A stretch of DNA of 7,041 nt from CAZVWW01 sp964631265 (lineage in GTDB: Bacteria > Thermotogota > Thermotogae > MWEM01). A model generated the notes under the pieces. That model made no database searches. It had not been told where the DNA came from and saw nothing but the letters and a program-made list of their open reading frames with translations. The position numbers and the translations under genes were made by a program. Below are positions 6,566 through 7,041 of this stretch, piece after piece; positions within the stretch are counted from its first letter, which is position 1; each line of letters starts with the position of its first letter. The stretch covers positions 1-7,041 of the forward strand of contig CAZVWW010000115.1 in assembly GCA_964631265.1 (NCBI GenBank), in the 5' to 3' direction.

Positions 6566-6575
6566 TAATTAAAGC

Positions 6576-6598
6576 AAAAAACCGGGGAATAACCCCGG
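6576..6598 (-). terminator. Intrinsic terminator after rpsT
   Basis: CCGGGG (6582-6587) pairs with CCCCGG (6593-6598) around a 5-nt loop, followed on the minus strand by six T residues (6581-6576). It lies 40 nt past the rpsT stop codon and separates rpsT from the atpD unit. The gap from 6510 to 6638 holds only this terminator, the atpD promoter and the atpD leader. Confidence 0.9.
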
Positions 6599-6638
6599 CG
6601 ATCGTTCTGCAATATTTGAATTTCTTTCTGTCAATTCC

Positions 6639-6911
6639 CTATGCTTCCGCGCTTGCTCTTTTAATTCTCTTGGAGATCCTTGATTTCGTTCGAGAGGCCT
6701 TGTTCTTGTGGATGGCGCCGACTTTGGCGGCCCTGTCAACGGCAGATGAGATCTTTGGATACATGACTTTCGCATCCTCGATCTTACCTTCCTCTAAAGC
6801 CCCGTTTATTTTTTTAATGAGATTCTTATATTTGCTCTTATAGGATTTGTTCTGTAACCTCTGTCTCTCAGAAGTCTTCATCCTCTTTGCGGGTGATTTG
6901 TGCTGTGGCAT
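6639..6911 (-). CDS. rpsT: 30S ribosomal protein S20
   Basis: S20 binds 16S rRNA at the base of the small subunit and helps early 30S assembly. The 90-aa protein is the normal family length, very rich in Lys and Arg, and forms a helical bundle. Recognisable features are the N-terminal MPQHKSPAKRMKTSERQRLQN, the central SAVDRAAKVGAIHKNKASRTKSR block typical of S20, and a basic C-terminal end. The start ATG has an excellent AAAGGAGGT site with 5 nt spacing, unlike Escherichia coli, where rpsT uses UUG. It is monocistronic here, with its own promoter and terminator. The PxHKS start resembles S20 of Bacteroidetes/Chlorobi-type bacteria, a weak taxonomic hint. Confidence 0.97.
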   Translation of the reverse strand: MPQHKSPAKRMKTSERQRLQNKSYKSKYKNLIKKINGALEEGKIEDAKVMYPKISSAVDRAAKVGAIHKNKASRTKSRISKRIKRASAEA

Positions 6912-6959
6912 TGTTTACCTCCTTTCCAACGGTCTATATTCTAAACATTTCCATCATTC

Positions 6960-6978
6960 ATGACAATTCCGGTGTCAT
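6960..6978 (-). promoter_or_regulatory. Small hairpin in the rpsT leader
   Basis: ATGACA and TGTCAT form a perfect 6-bp inverted repeat around a 7-nt loop, within the predicted rpsT 5' leader and about 18 nt after the predicted start site. S20 is known to control its own translation in Escherichia coli, so a leader structure is plausible, but this hairpin is short and may be chance or a DNA operator. Confidence 0.3.
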
Positions 6979-7002
6979 TTTCGCAACCGTTCGACAAAGC
7001 GT

Positions 7003-7031
7003 ATTCTACCATGGTTTTTTTCAAATGTCAA
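7003..7031 (-). promoter_or_regulatory. Strong sigma-70-type promoter of rpsT
   Basis: The minus strand has a perfect -35 TTGACA (7026-7031), a 17-bp spacer, and a -10 TAGAAT (7003-7008) preceded by TGG, making an extended -10. Transcription should start near 6996, giving a leader of about 85 nt. No gene is visible in the 10 bases to its right before the window ends. Confidence 0.85.
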
Positions 7032-7041
7032 ATCGTTTTTT

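Overview
The window is a bacterial core-metabolism locus, and every supported gene lies on the minus strand. In transcription order (right to left) the genes are rpsT (ribosomal protein S20), atpD and atpC (F1 ATP synthase beta and epsilon), manA (mannose-6-phosphate isomerase), ndk (nucleoside diphosphate kinase), fba (class II fructose-bisphosphate aldolase), ackA (acetate kinase), and the first 329 codons of an exported nucleoside hydrolase cut by the left window edge. Coding density is high. No tRNA, rRNA, CRISPR array, insertion sequence or phage gene is visible.

There appear to be three transcription units. (1) rpsT has a near-consensus sigma-70-type promoter at the right edge, an approximately 85-nt leader and an intrinsic terminator at 6576-6598. 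(2) A presumed operon atpD-atpC-manA-ndk-fba-ackA starts from an extended -10 promoter just after that terminator. Its intergenic gaps are 5, 40, 4, 28 and 36 nt, and it ends at a strong intrinsic terminator at 1030-1061. (3) The nucleoside hydrolase starts 42 nt beyond that terminator; I found no convincing promoter for it.

The main point of interest is gene order. atpD and atpC stand apart from the other ATP synthase genes (atpA, atpG, atpH, atpF, atpB and atpE are absent) and lead a run of carbon and nucleotide metabolism genes. The products share a theme: ATP made or used by ATP synthase and acetate kinase, nucleotide balancing by Ndk, and sugar-phosphate steps by ManA and Fba. That suggests co-expression of energy and central carbon enzymes in an organism that can form or use acetate. 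No pta is in the window.

The organism cannot be named from this sequence. Strong AGGAGG ribosome binding sites, sigma-70-like promoters and bacterial F-type ATPase genes show a bacterium of moderate GC content. A detached atpDC pair is known from Chlorobi and from cyanobacteria (where the pair is called atpBE). The S20 N-terminus (MPQHKSPAKR) resembles that of Bacteroidetes/Chlorobi-type bacteria. An uncultivated relative of that broad group is a weak inference. I see no evidence of a new defence, mobile or regulatory system; the findings below are modest.
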